From positions 124,001 to 188,000 of the forward strand of contig JAFKFL010000007.1 in NCBI GenBank assembly GCA_017308235.1: DNA of 64,000 nt, written 5' to 3'. The stretch is from Alphaproteobacteria bacterium. Its GTDB lineage: Bacteria > Pseudomonadota > Alphaproteobacteria > Reyranellales > Reyranellaceae. Shown one piece after another: positions 41,048 through 49,699 of the stretch. Position 1 is the first letter of the stretch; each line of letters begins with the position of its first letter. The notes below the pieces were generated by a model. That model searched no databases, was not told the origin of the DNA, and saw only the letters and a program-made list of their open reading frames with translations. The position numbers were made by a program, and so were the translations under genes.

Positions 41048-41159
41048 ATCTCCGCGCTTCGTTCCTCAGCCAATCCGATCCCGACGCGATCGTCGATGTG
41101 GCAGATATACCCGATGCACGTCAGGATGGCGCGGCCCGCCCCGAACCGGAGTCCCTGTG

Positions 41160-42104
41160 ATGCGTTATGGTTTTTATCTTCCTACCCGAGGTCCCATGGC
41201 CACGCGCGACGGCGTCCTCTCGCTGGCGCGCGAGGGCGAGCGGCTGGGCCTGCACTCGGCCATGATCGCCGATCACATCGTCTTTCCGGTGACGAGCGAG
41301 TCGGAATATCCCTATACGCTCGACCGCAGGCATCCGAGCGGCGGTGATGCGCTGGAGACCTTCTCCATCCTGGGCGTGGTGGCGGGCGCGACGGAGAAGC
41401 TGCGCCTCGTCACCTCGGTGCTGGTGCTGCCCTATCGCAATCCGGTGCTGACGGCGAAGATCGTCGCCTCGCTCGACGTGCTTTCCGGCGGGCGTGTCAC
41501 GCTGGGCGTCGGTGTCGGCTGGCTGAAGGAGGAGTTCGAGGCGTTGCAGAGCCCCGACTACGAGCGGCGCGGCGCCGTGGCGGACGAATGGCTCGCGATC
41601 TTCAAACGGCTCTGGACGCAATCGCCCACAAGCTTCGCCGGCCAGTTCTACAGCTTCGCCAATATCCGCGCCGAGCCTTTTCCCGTGCAGAAGCCGCATC
41701 CGCCGATCTGGGTCGGCGGCCATTCGCGCGCGGCCTTGCGTCGAACGGCGCGACACGCCGATGGCTGGCATCCGGTCGGCGCTGTCGCCGCCTCGCCGCT
41801 GCCGCCCGAGGAGATGCGCGCGCACATCGAGACCCTGAAGCGGTTGACCGCGGAGGAGGGGCGGGACTTCGGCGCGCTCACCGTCTCCTACAAGGCGCCG
41901 CTCTACGATACCGCCATCTCCGATCGTGACGGCAGCCGCCGCAGCTTCTCCGGCAGTGCGCAGGAGATCGCGGGCGACATCCGCTCGTTCGGCAAGATCG
42001 GCGTGCACGAACTGATCTTCGACTTCCGCGGCCGGACGATCGCCGAAAGCATCGAAGGCCTGCAGCGCTTCGCCGCGGAAGTGAGACCGCTGGTCGGCGA
42101 TTAA
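41160..42104 (+). CDS. LLM class flavin-dependent oxidoreductase (luciferase-like)
   Basis: A 314-residue TIM-barrel flavoprotein. It starts MRYGFYLPTRGP and shows IADHIVFP (about residue 38), LVTSVLVLPYRNPVLTAKIVASLDVLSGGRV (key PYRNP and DVLSGGR), LGVGVGWLKEEFEAL (about 118) and PPIWVGGHS (about 180). This layout matches the Rv2161c-like subgroup, but whether it uses FMN or F420 cannot be seen. ATG at 41160 follows GGAG. It stands between the oxidase gene (divergent) and the ATC-hydrolase-like gene (convergent). Confidence 0.9.
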   Translation: MRYGFYLPTRGPMATRDGVLSLAREGERLGLHSAMIADHIVFPVTSESEYPYTLDRRHPSGGDALETFSILGVVAGATEKLRLVTSVLVLPYRNPVLTAKIVASLDVLSGGRVTLGVGVGWLKEEFEALQSPDYERRGAVADEWLAIFKRLWTQSPTSFAGQFYSFANIRAEPFPVQKPHPPIWVGGHSRAALRRTARHADGWHPVGAVAASPLPPEEMRAHIETLKRLTAEEGRDFGALTVSYKAPLYDTAISDRDGSRRSFSGSAQEIAGDIRSFGKIGVHELIFDFRGRTIAESIEGLQRFAAEVRPLVGD

Positions 42105-42124
42105 GCCTGGCCGAAGGCGAGCGT

Positions 42125-42625
42125 TTACCGGCGAGGCGCGAACTTGTAGCGGAAGGTGCAGCTCGGCGCGCCCTGCATGATGGTCTGCTCGCGCGTGAAG
42201 CTCACCTCGTCGCCACCTGCGGCGGCGATATCGATATCGGTCGAACAGAGCAGCAGCGCGCCCAGATCCGGTTCGTCGAGCTCCCGGAAGAACTCTGCGA
42301 AGCGGCAACTGGTGATGTCGAACTCCAGCGCCTCCTTGTCCTGCCGGCGCATTTCGACCGTCACCTCGCGTTCGCTGATTTCCCCCATGGCGGTGTGCAG
42401 GGCGGCCCATTTGCGCCGCGGGCTGCCGTCGACGCTGTCGCCCACGGCGGCGAACAGCTCCTTCGACCAGTCGCGCAACGCCTGCTTGACGATCGCGTCG
42501 GCCTTTTCCTTGCCGAGCTCGGCCCGCAGCGCTCGCAGCACCGGCACGAGCACCTGGGCCTGGATGCGGACCTTGCCCAGGAGCGAAAGCTTGGGATCAA
42601 CCAGATAGTCGTCGAGCACGGTCAT
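42125..42625 (-). CDS. L-2-amino-thiazoline-4-carboxylic acid hydrolase-like protein
   Basis: A 166-residue protein resembling ATC hydrolases, which convert the cyclic thiazoline to S-carbamoyl-cysteine. Recognisable segments are helical KADAIVKQALRDWSKEL and the C-terminal FDITSCRFAEFFRELDEPDLGALLLCSTD (key cysteines in TSC and LLC). ATG at 42625 follows GGGGAGGAA at ideal spacing. The family is broad and many members act on other substrates, so the name is only a similarity. Convergent to the LLM gene and divergent from the VOC gene. Confidence 0.8.
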   Translation of the reverse strand: MTVLDDYLVDPKLSLLGKVRIQAQVLVPVLRALRAELGKEKADAIVKQALRDWSKELFAAVGDSVDGSPRRKWAALHTAMGEISEREVTVEMRRQDKEALEFDITSCRFAEFFRELDEPDLGALLLCSTDIDIAAAGGDEVSFTREQTIMQGAPSCTFRYKFAPRR

Positions 42626-42753
42626 CGTTGTTCCTCCCCGGGAAGAGCCTTCGTCTTGGCCCACTGTGATGGATGATGCCGGCGTGCACCATGGCAACGA
42701 TTGGCAATCCGAATCATTTCTTCGGGGAGGCTGAGTAGCGTCATGGAGGAACC

Positions 42754-43158
42754 GTGTTCGATCATCTGGGTATCGTTGTTCGCGATTTGCACACGGCGAG
42801 TGCGTTCTATGATGCGGTGCTGCCGCCGATCGGCATCGTGCTGATGGAGAACAACGCCCGACCCGATGGGACAGGATGGCTGGTCTTCTCCGCCGGCGCG
42901 CCTGAGTCGCCTTTCTTCGTCGTCGCGGCCGGCCGGCCCACTTTCTGGACAGACGAGCATGAGACGGGGCGCAGTCCCGCGCACGTCGCTTTCAAGGCGC
43001 CGTCGCGCGCCGCGGTGGACGCCTTCCATCGTGCGGGCCTTCTGGCCGGGGCAACGAACAACGGCGATCCCGGCGTCAGGCGCGGCCGCTACTACTGTGC
43101 CTTCTTGATCGATCCCGACGGCAACAACATCGAGGCCGGCGTCTACGCCGACACCTAA
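42754..43158 (+). CDS. VOC family (glyoxalase-like) protein
   Basis: A 134-residue protein of two beta-alpha-beta-beta-beta modules. The first metal-site histidine is in FDHLGIVVRDLHTA, the C-terminal module has HVAFKAPSRAAVDAFH, and the last strands read CAFLIDPDGNNIEAGVY with the usual glutamate. GTG at 42754, after GGAGGAACC. Function within the superfamily (isomerase, dioxygenase or resistance protein) cannot be told. Single gene, convergent with a deacetylase gene. Confidence 0.85.
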   Translation: MFDHLGIVVRDLHTASAFYDAVLPPIGIVLMENNARPDGTGWLVFSAGAPESPFFVVAAGRPTFWTDEHETGRSPAHVAFKAPSRAAVDAFHRAGLLAGATNNGDPGVRRGRYYCAFLIDPDGNNIEAGVYADT

Positions 43159-43192
43159 ATGGAAGGCGGATTCCTGATGGCCGCGTTCTATG

Positions 43193-44131
43193 TCAGCTCA
43201 AGCTGCCCGGATAGTCCTGCCAGATCGACGGTTCGAGCTTGAGATAGGTCGCGGCCGGGAAGGTCGTCATCCAGTGGCGCGCGCACTCGGCGCTGGTCGC
43301 ATGCCACAGGTCGGGCAGGCCACGCGCATGGTCGAGGAACTGCTCGAGCATGTGCAGGCGGTTCGGCCAGGCGATGGCATGCGGATGCAGCACCATGGAG
43401 AACTGGCGACCGCGCTTGTACTGCGCATCGAGCTCGGCCTTCCAGTTGCGGAAGAGTCCGTCAGGATTCTCCAGTCCCGTGCCCTTGCGCGGGAACAGCA
43501 GGAAGAACTGGTCGTCGAAGTGATAGTAATAAGGTAGCGCCAGGATGGCGCGACGGGTGGCGAAGTCGCTGACCCACCAGTGCGGCAGGTCATCGGCGAG
43601 CCCGTTGCCGAAATAGGCGTAGCCGTCCTCGATCAGCAAATCGATCGTATGCGGGCTCACCGCGCCGCCGGCAAACTTGTCGCCTTGCCGCGCCAGCGAG
43701 AACCAGCCCTCGGGACGCTGGCCCGCGACCTTGGCAAGGATCTCGGTGGTGCGTTTCAGCCGCGCCTGCTCCTCGTCGCGCGCTAGCAGGCTCACGTCCT
43801 CGTGCTTGAAGCCGTGGGCGGCGATCTCGTGGCCCTCGTCGGCAAGCGCGCGGATCGTGCCAGCATGGATGTCCGCCATCACGGCGGGCACCGCGAAGGT
43901 CGCCTTGAGATGATGGTTGTCGAGCACTGCCTTGAGCGCCGCAAGTCCGCCGTTCATGCCGTAGAAGGCCTCGGGGGTCGTGAGGTCGCCGCTCTTGATG
44001 CCGTCGGGCCCGCACACCGGGCTGAGGTCTACAACGACGCGAAAGCAGCAGCGCTTGCGCTCCGGCCATTTCACTTCGGCGTCGTCGAGCGTGCGCTCGT
44101 CGCTGATCGTGTAGCGGTCCTTCCACGGCAT
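43193..44131 (-). CDS. Polysaccharide deacetylase-fold protein (first of a pair)
   Basis: A 312-residue NodB-fold protein, probably a cytoplasmic C-N hydrolase acting on a small compound rather than a polysaccharide, since there is no signal peptide. It has RVVVDLSPVCGPDG where NodB enzymes carry the catalytic aspartates, then ALKAVLDNHHLKATFAVPAVMAD, and the metal motif HGFKH (about residue 108). HPHAIAWPNR holds the later histidine. ATG at 44131. It follows the second deacetylase gene by 12 bp and forms an operon SDR, deacetylase 2, deacetylase 1. Confidence 0.88.
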   Translation of the reverse strand: MPWKDRYTISDERTLDDAEVKWPERKRCCFRVVVDLSPVCGPDGIKSGDLTTPEAFYGMNGGLAALKAVLDNHHLKATFAVPAVMADIHAGTIRALADEGHEIAAHGFKHEDVSLLARDEEQARLKRTTEILAKVAGQRPEGWFSLARQGDKFAGGAVSPHTIDLLIEDGYAYFGNGLADDLPHWWVSDFATRRAILALPYYYHFDDQFFLLFPRKGTGLENPDGLFRNWKAELDAQYKRGRQFSMVLHPHAIAWPNRLHMLEQFLDHARGLPDLWHATSAECARHWMTTFPAATYLKLEPSIWQDYPGSLS

Positions 44132-44143
44132 GGTCGTCTCCCG

Positions 44144-45037
44144 TCAGTGGGCCGGATGGGCGGCGAGGATATGGCGCGCCACCTGCTCACAGGTCGGGAA
44201 CCAGACGCCGGGCAGCGTCTTCATGCGCGTGATCAGCCGGTCGAGCATGGCGATGCGCAAGGCGCGGCCCGAGACGAAGGGATGCATGCAGACATTGAGA
44301 TAGCCGCCCTTCTGGTATTGCTGCAGGAAGGCCTGCCACCAGATCTCCTCGACATGGTCGGGGTCCATCATGCGCTGGGCACTGTTCTCGCTATTGAGCC
44401 AGGCGAAGCTGAAGAACATCGCGTCGTCAATGGCGTAGTGGAAGGGCAGGTTGAGGAGCGGCCGCGCGCCGTCGGGATCGCCGGTGTAGTTCGGGCGATG
44501 GTCGAGCGAATCCTCTGACGTATAGATGTAACCTTCCTCGAGGAGCAGCGGCCGCGAGTGCGAGCTGCGCGTGCCGATCGGCCGGCGCCCGACCAGCTTC
44601 TCGATCGCCGCGATCGTCTTGCGCAGATGGTCCCGCTCCAGCTCGGGATCCTTCGGCACCTGATGCTCCCACATATGGTCGGCGATCTCGTGGCCGCTCC
44701 TGGCTGCCGCCTTCACCGCCTGCGGGTAGAGTTCGCAGATGCGGCCGGGCGTGAAGATCGTGGCCTTGATGTCGTGGCTGTCGAACAGCTCGATCAGCCG
44801 CCAGATGCCGACCCGGCCGCCGAACTCGCCCTTGGCGAGCTGCGACGGCGGCTCGTTCAACAGGCGGCGCAGCAGCATCGTGTCGAAATCGGCCGTGAAG
44901 TTCACCGCCATCCGTGTGCCCTGCGGCCAGGTGCAGTTCTCGATCACGCGGTGCCGCGCGTTGTAATCGACGGCCTTGGCCTTGAGGGCGGCGATCTCGC
45001 GATCCAGGCCGCCGGCCAGCTCGGTCGAGGTATCCAT
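44144..45037 (-). CDS. Polysaccharide deacetylase-fold protein (second of a pair)
   Basis: A 297-residue NodB-fold protein without signal peptide. The aspartate motif is FTADFDTM (about residue 50), SHDIKATIFTPGRI precedes, and the metal pair is in DHMWEHQ (HxxxH, about 117-121). The later CMHPFVSGR carries the conserved histidine. Its motifs are better kept than those of the downstream paralogue. ATG at 45037 lies 2 bp before the stop of the SDR gene, so the genes are coupled. A PuuE-like or imidase-type hydrolase is the closest functional guess. Confidence 0.88.
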   Translation of the reverse strand: MDTSTELAGGLDREIAALKAKAVDYNARHRVIENCTWPQGTRMAVNFTADFDTMLLRRLLNEPPSQLAKGEFGGRVGIWRLIELFDSHDIKATIFTPGRICELYPQAVKAAARSGHEIADHMWEHQVPKDPELERDHLRKTIAAIEKLVGRRPIGTRSSHSRPLLLEEGYIYTSEDSLDHRPNYTGDPDGARPLLNLPFHYAIDDAMFFSFAWLNSENSAQRMMDPDHVEEIWWQAFLQQYQKGGYLNVCMHPFVSGRALRIAMLDRLITRMKTLPGVWFPTCEQVARHILAAHPAH

Positions 45038-45039
45038 GG

Positions 45040-45828
45040 CTAGCGTCCTCCTGCAACGGACAGCGTCGTGCCCGTGATGTAGTTGGCTTCGTCGGAGGCG
45101 AGGTAGAGCACGGCGTTGGCGATATCGGCCGGGACCCCGATCCGACGCAAAGGCGTGGCGCGGATGGGACCGTACTCCAGTTGCTCGATCTTGCGAAAGC
45201 CAGGCCCGGTGCGCTCGGTCTCGATCGGACCCGGTGCCACGGCATTCACCGTGACGCCGTACTCCGCAAGTTCCAGCGCAACGCCGCGAGTGAAGCCATG
45301 GATGCCTGCCTTCGCCGCCGAGTAGGCAGAGTTGCCAATGTAATAGGCGGTCCACGGCGTGCCCTCGCGGGCGCCCGATGACAAATTGATGATCCGGCCC
45401 GATCGGCGCTCGCGCATGTGCGCCGCGGCCTCGCGCGTGCACAGGAAGGCCGAGCGCAGGTTCAACCGGATGATGTGGTCCCAGTCCTCGACCTTGGCCT
45501 CCCAGATGTGGCCGGACGTTCCGCCGCCCACATCGTTCACCAGGATGTCGATGCGTCCGCGCGCGGCGAAGGCCGACGCAAACAACGCCTTCACGGCCGG
45601 CTCGTCGGTGACGTCGGCGGCGATCGCGAGCGGAGGCTGGTTGGCACCGCCGTTGCCGGCCTTGATCATCTGCTCGGTCTCGGCGAGCCCGGCCGCGTCG
45701 ATGTCGGTGATGACCAGCGATGCGCCTTCCTCGGCCAGGCGCAAAGCGATGGCGCGGCCGATCCCCGCCGCGGCGCCCGTCACGAGGGCAACCTTGCCCG
45801 CGACTCGATCCCCTGCACGCTCCGTCAC
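45040..45828 (-). CDS. Short-chain dehydrogenase/reductase (SDR)
   Basis: A 262-residue classical SDR. Nucleotide motif TGAAAGIGRA (about residue 16), acidic strand end LVITDIDAAG for NAD, VNDVGGG in place of the usual NNAG, serine in INLSSGAREG, and YSAAK. The C-terminus ends NYITGTTLSVAGG. GTG at 45828 follows GGGGAGGAA; the frame upstream is open but not coding. First gene of an operon with the two deacetylase-fold genes; it may handle the alcohol or keto product of the same pathway. Confidence 0.9.
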   Translation of the reverse strand: MTERAGDRVAGKVALVTGAAAGIGRAIALRLAEEGASLVITDIDAAGLAETEQMIKAGNGGANQPPLAIAADVTDEPAVKALFASAFAARGRIDILVNDVGGGTSGHIWEAKVEDWDHIIRLNLRSAFLCTREAAAHMRERRSGRIINLSSGAREGTPWTAYYIGNSAYSAAKAGIHGFTRGVALELAEYGVTVNAVAPGPIETERTGPGFRKIEQLEYGPIRATPLRRIGVPADIANAVLYLASDEANYITGTTLSVAGGR

Positions 45829-45994
45829 TTGATTCCTCCCCAACTCGCGCCCCAATTCGTGCAGGCCAGTTCGTTGTGATGCCGTGCCGTGTTGCGATGG
45901 TTCGATCTTCCTATTCGCGTCCGAATTCGGCCAGAAAGAGCGGCGCATACCCGCTATGACCGGTGGTCCGTTCGATCCTGAGGAACGCCGACCG

Positions 45995-46798
45995 ATGAAG
46001 AACAGCGAGCTTGCGAAGCAATTCGCCGAACGCCATCGCCAATCGAAGCCGCTCATACTCCCCAATGTTTGGGACGCAGGCAGCGCCCGGCTCATGCGCA
46101 GCCTTGGCGCCGAGGCGATCGCCACGACGAGCTCGGGGCTTGCGTGGGCGCATGGCTATCCGGACGGCGACAAGCTGCCGATCGAGGTACATGTGATTGC
46201 CGTCATGCAGATCGCACGGGTTGTCGACTGCCCGATCAGCGTCGATGCGGAAGGTGGCTATAGCGATGATGGGACGCCGGTCGGTGAGAACGTCGCTCGC
46301 CTGATCGATGCGGGTGCCGTCGGCTTCAATCTGGAAGACGGACAAAGCCCACCCGATGTCTTTTGCCGCAAGATCGAGGCCGCCAAGGCGGCGGGTGCGC
46401 GCAGTGGCGTCGACGTCTTCGTCAATGCGCGTACCGACGTCTATTTGATGGAACTGGCGCCGGGCAGGGAAGTCGAGGAGACGCTGCATCGCGCGAACCT
46501 GTATGTCGGGGCAGGGGCGGATGGGCTTTTCGTTCCGTCGGCGATCGCCGCCGCCGACATCGACCGGCTGGTGAGAGGCCAGCCGCTGCCGGTCAATGTC
46601 ATGGCGCTGCCCGGTCTTCCGTCTCTGGACGAGCTCACCCGGCTCGGCGTTCGGAGGATCAGCGCGGGGGCGGCGATCGCCCAACGCACCTGGGCCCTTG
46701 CCCAGCATCTCGGCGAGGCCTTCCTTGCCCATGGAAGCACCGACGACTTGTTCGCCGGGGCCGCCGCCTACGGCACCGTCAATTCGCTTATGTCGTAG
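45995..46798 (+). CDS. Isocitrate lyase/PEP mutase superfamily lyase
   Basis: A 267-residue TIM-barrel enzyme. Typical segments are LILPNVWDAGSARL (about residue 20), ATTSSGLAWAHGYPDGD, the metal motif SVDAEGGYSD (about 85), VGFNLEDGQ (about 113) and VFVNARTDVYL. The KKCGH motif of true isocitrate lyases is absent, as in the oxaloacetate-decarboxylase/carboxyphosphonate-mutase-like branch. ATG at 45995 lies nine bases after GAGGAA; an in-frame ATG at 45956 is less likely. Substrate unknown. Single gene, divergent from the SDR operon. Confidence 0.88.
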   Translation: MKNSELAKQFAERHRQSKPLILPNVWDAGSARLMRSLGAEAIATTSSGLAWAHGYPDGDKLPIEVHVIAVMQIARVVDCPISVDAEGGYSDDGTPVGENVARLIDAGAVGFNLEDGQSPPDVFCRKIEAAKAAGARSGVDVFVNARTDVYLMELAPGREVEETLHRANLYVGAGADGLFVPSAIAAADIDRLVRGQPLPVNVMALPGLPSLDELTRLGVRRISAGAAIAQRTWALAQHLGEAFLAHGSTDDLFAGAAAYGTVNSLMS

Positions 46799-46951
46799 TG
46801 GACGCCAATCAAAGCACTATGAATAGCGGAAAGGCGACCATGTAGCCGGCTGCCTTCGAGGCCGCCAAGCGATCCAGTGTTTCGCCTGCAACAAAGTCCA
46901 TATCGACAATCTGGCTATCGCGGATCATATCGTTCGACAACCATTCCGTGT

Positions 46952-46981
46952 TGGTCACAGCCAGCACAGTCTGGTCACAGC
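46952..46981. repeat. Tandem direct repeats upstream of a glycosyltransferase gene
   Basis: TGGTCACAGC occurs at 46952-46961 and 46972-46981, exactly 20 bp apart, in the 226-bp gap before the glycosyltransferase. Spacing of two helical turns would suit a regulator site. Nothing else stands out in this gap. Confidence 0.4.
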
Positions 46982-47024
46982 TATTCGCTGGCTGATTGGG
47001 TTATCTCCGATTCAGTTCAAGTGT

Positions 47025-48326
47025 ATGGAGACTGGGTTGCCCTATCTGTGGCTGACGCTTTGCGATCCCGATCCGCAGACCAACGGGCAATTCATCTATT
47101 CCGGCGGGTTGATCAGAGCGGTGGCGAAAGCCGGTGCCGAACTGACGGTGCTCGGCCTCAGCCGCAAGCCGGGCCGTTCCTATCGTCGTAGCGAGCCGAA
47201 CATCGATTGGCAGTTCGTCGAGGATCGGCAGGCGAGCCGATGGATTCGGGTGGCTTCCTCCTTCCCGTTGACGGCGCTGCGCACGCGCGTTCCCGAAATG
47301 CGCGCGGCTCTCGCAGCTCATCTGGCGTCGGGGAATTGGGACGCCGTGGTGCTGGACAGCATCAATGTCGGCTGGGCGCTGCCGCACGTGCTGCGTTACC
47401 GCCGCCGACATCCGAGAACCAGGGTCGTCTACCTCGCCCAGAACCAGGAGACGACGGCCATGCGGATGCTCGCGCAGGCTGAAAGAGGCTGGCGCCGTGT
47501 CGTCCGGTTCATGGATGCAGCCAAGACCGATCGGATGGAGCGGCGCCTGGTGCGGGTGGCCGACCTTGTGACGGCCGACTCGCCGGACGACTGCAAGGCT
47601 CTCGCGGCCTTGTCGCCCGGCAAGCCTGTCGTTTTCGTACCGCCCGGCTATGACGGACCACGGATCGCCCGACGGACCATTGATTCGAGCCTGCCGCGGC
47701 GGGCGGTCGTGGTCGGCAGCTTCGACTGGGCCGCCAAGCGGTTGAGCCTTGAAGCTTTCCTCACGATCGCCGCGCCGCTGTTTGCAACCAAAGGGATCGC
47801 GCTGCAGCTCGTCGGCCGTACCGAGGCCTCGCATGTGGCGGCATTGCGCCGCCGCTTTCCTTCGGTCGAGATCGTGGGCACGGTGCCCGACGTGCGCCCC
47901 TACATGGCGAAGGCACGGCTTGCACTGGTGCCGGACACGTTGGGTGGCTTCAAGCTGAAATCGCTGGACTACGTCTTCAATCGGCTGCCGATCTTTGCCT
48001 TGGACGGCGCCGTGCCCGGCACACCGCTCGATGATCGCCGCGGCATTCGGCTGTTCAAGAGCCACGCCGAGCTGGCGCGCGGCGTTGTCGACACCATTGA
48101 TGATACTGCTGCGCTGAACGAACAGCAGGAAACCGCCTTTGCCCTTGCGGCCGATTGCTTTGATTGGGCGGCGATTGGCCAGAGCCTCATGAGGCAGATC
48201 CGCAAGGCTCCGATCGCGGGCAGTGCTGAAGCAAGCGAGGACTACTTTACGGCGGCACCCGCCCATGTGCGCCGCAACTCCGGACTTCTGCCAGAGCGAT
48301 GCACATCGGCTCTCAAGTCTGACTGA
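47025..48326 (+). CDS. Glycosyltransferase (GT4-like, GT-B fold)
   Basis: A 433-residue cytoplasmic protein. The N-terminal half has NGQFIYSGGLIRAVAKAGAELTVLGL, a typical acceptor-domain opening. The C-terminal half has VVVGSFDWAAKRLSLEAFL (about 227), LQLVGRTE, VEIVGTVPDVRPYMAKARLALVPDTLGGFKLKSLDYVFNRLPIFA (key LVPDTLGGFKLKSLDY), which matches the nucleotide-sugar-binding part of GT4 enzymes in a divergent form. ATG at 47025 has no good ribosome site. No other sugar gene is adjacent. Acceptor and donor are unknown. Confidence 0.83.
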   Translation: METGLPYLWLTLCDPDPQTNGQFIYSGGLIRAVAKAGAELTVLGLSRKPGRSYRRSEPNIDWQFVEDRQASRWIRVASSFPLTALRTRVPEMRAALAAHLASGNWDAVVLDSINVGWALPHVLRYRRRHPRTRVVYLAQNQETTAMRMLAQAERGWRRVVRFMDAAKTDRMERRLVRVADLVTADSPDDCKALAALSPGKPVVFVPPGYDGPRIARRTIDSSLPRRAVVVGSFDWAAKRLSLEAFLTIAAPLFATKGIALQLVGRTEASHVAALRRRFPSVEIVGTVPDVRPYMAKARLALVPDTLGGFKLKSLDYVFNRLPIFALDGAVPGTPLDDRRGIRLFKSHAELARGVVDTIDDTAALNEQQETAFALAADCFDWAAIGQSLMRQIRKAPIAGSAEASEDYFTAAPAHVRRNSGLLPERCTSALKSD

Positions 48327-48442
48327 CTGCAATCGCCTCGCCGTTAGGAATCCGCGACTGGCGAACGTAGTCGCGCATTGCCTTCTGCTGCGAAGCCGGG
48401 CAAAAGCTTGCCATCAGTTCACGTGTTCAACATTGCGTTTCC

Positions 48443-48880
48443 ATGACCAAGTCGAAGTGGAGCAAGGCTCTCGTCTACCTGCATGCTTCCGCAATCCACG
48501 GCATCGGATGTTTTGCCGATGTCGCCATTCGCAAAGGCGAATGCGTGCGGGTATGGGATCCCGACGACAGCAAGTGGGTGCCGGTGAAGGAAGCCCACGC
48601 CTCCCGTTACAAGGATCTCTACAAGCGTTACGGCATCCGGAGCGCGGGTGGCTACTGGGCGCCGATCGACTTTCTGCGCATGTCGGCGGGCTGGTACATG
48701 AACCACTCGGAGACACCCAACCTGCGGTCCGATGACGGCGAGGTGACATACTTCGCCGTCAAGGACATCCCGGTGGGCGAGGAACTCACGATCGACTACC
48801 GGCGGATGGACGAGCAGTTCGACAATCTGAGCCGCGACGTCGTCATCCAGAATGAACGGCCTCTCAAGAAGGCATCATAG
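48443..48880 (+). CDS. SET domain-containing protein (putative protein lysine methyltransferase)
   Basis: A 145-residue protein that is almost only a SET domain. It shows SAIHGIGCFADVAIRKGE (about residue 16-33), the cofactor/knot motif MNHSETPNL (about 91), TYFAVKDIPVGEELTIDYR (about 107-125). These are the standard SET motifs NHSxxPN and GEELxxDY. The pre-SET and cysteine-rich post-SET parts of eukaryotic enzymes are lacking. The target is unknown; it could be a ribosomal or nucleoid protein. The ATG at 48443 lacks a clear ribosome site. It meets a DUF488 gene tail-to-tail. Confidence 0.88.
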   Translation: MTKSKWSKALVYLHASAIHGIGCFADVAIRKGECVRVWDPDDSKWVPVKEAHASRYKDLYKRYGIRSAGGYWAPIDFLRMSAGWYMNHSETPNLRSDDGEVTYFAVKDIPVGEELTIDYRRMDEQFDNLSRDVVIQNERPLKKAS

Positions 48881-48885
48881 CGTTC

Positions 48886-49458
48886 TTACAGAAGATTGGG
48901 CTGCTCCGGCGGGTAGGTGATGGTCTGGCCATCGACCCGGGCGAAGGGCGTGAGCTTGTGCGGCCGCCAGCTCGTTTCGGAGAGGATTTCGATCACGGGA
49001 ATGCCGCGGACACCCAGCGCATCAGCGACCAGCGAGCGATGGCAGCGCCAGGGTACTGCTTCGGCGCACATGATGGCGACCCGTCGATTGGCGGCGAGCT
49101 GCATCAGGGTTTCGAGCCCGTCGCGGAAGACCGGTGTCTGCATATAGTCGGCGTAGCCGCGGAAGCTTCTGTTGCGCCAGCCTGTATTCGGCGAGTCCTT
49201 AAGCGGATGGCGCAAACCGCCCAGCGCCGGCAGTGGCCGATAGTCGATGTGCGCTTGGCGCAGTGACGGGCCGAGCGTGTCGGCATTGAATTGCGGGTTG
49301 TGGCGCGAGCGCGGCACGGTGCGGATGTCGACCAGGCATTCGATGCCATAGGCATGCAGCAGGCTGGCGAATCGCTCGACGGGAAGCGTCGAGTGTCCGA
49401 CCGTGAACAGGGCACCCGGCGGCCAGTCAACCTCCTGTGGAACGGGTAGACGTGTCAT
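48886..49458 (-). CDS. DUF488 family protein
   Basis: A 190-residue protein of the DUF488 family, whose function is unknown. Diagnostic parts are LFTVGHSTLPVERFASLL (about residue 17), VDIRTVPRSRHNPQFN (about 42), and CAEAVPWRCHRSLVAD (about 136), where the cysteine and RCHR are conserved. Residues past about 150 (IPVIEI, WRPHKLTPFARV) match the usual end. ATG at 49458 with a weak TGAGAA site. Confidence 0.87.
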   Translation of the reverse strand: MTRLPVPQEVDWPPGALFTVGHSTLPVERFASLLHAYGIECLVDIRTVPRSRHNPQFNADTLGPSLRQAHIDYRPLPALGGLRHPLKDSPNTGWRNRSFRGYADYMQTPVFRDGLETLMQLAANRRVAIMCAEAVPWRCHRSLVADALGVRGIPVIEILSETSWRPHKLTPFARVDGQTITYPPEQPNLL

Positions 49459-49699
49459 GTTCTCAGCAACGCCCGCCGGGTCCGATTGGCGTCGGGGCAG
49501 CGGAAATCTGGGCCTGAAGGGCAAACTGATCAACCAAATCGATCTCCCTGAAAAAACATACAATTTCGGGACTGGATGCCCCTTGCATGGGCACCGGGAA
49601 AGGTGCATCTGTAGTGAACGTGGCGTCATTTTGCGCCACGGTCGGTCGTTGCCGCATCGGGGTCATTTTGCCGATGTCGGGACGAAAGAGAGGCCCGCC

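Noticed and set aside
21056-48326. The two GT4-type enzymes (21.1 and 47.0 kb) as parts of one polysaccharide locus
   Set aside because: They are 25 kb apart, differ in motif detail and have no polymerase, flippase or nucleotide-sugar genes between them.
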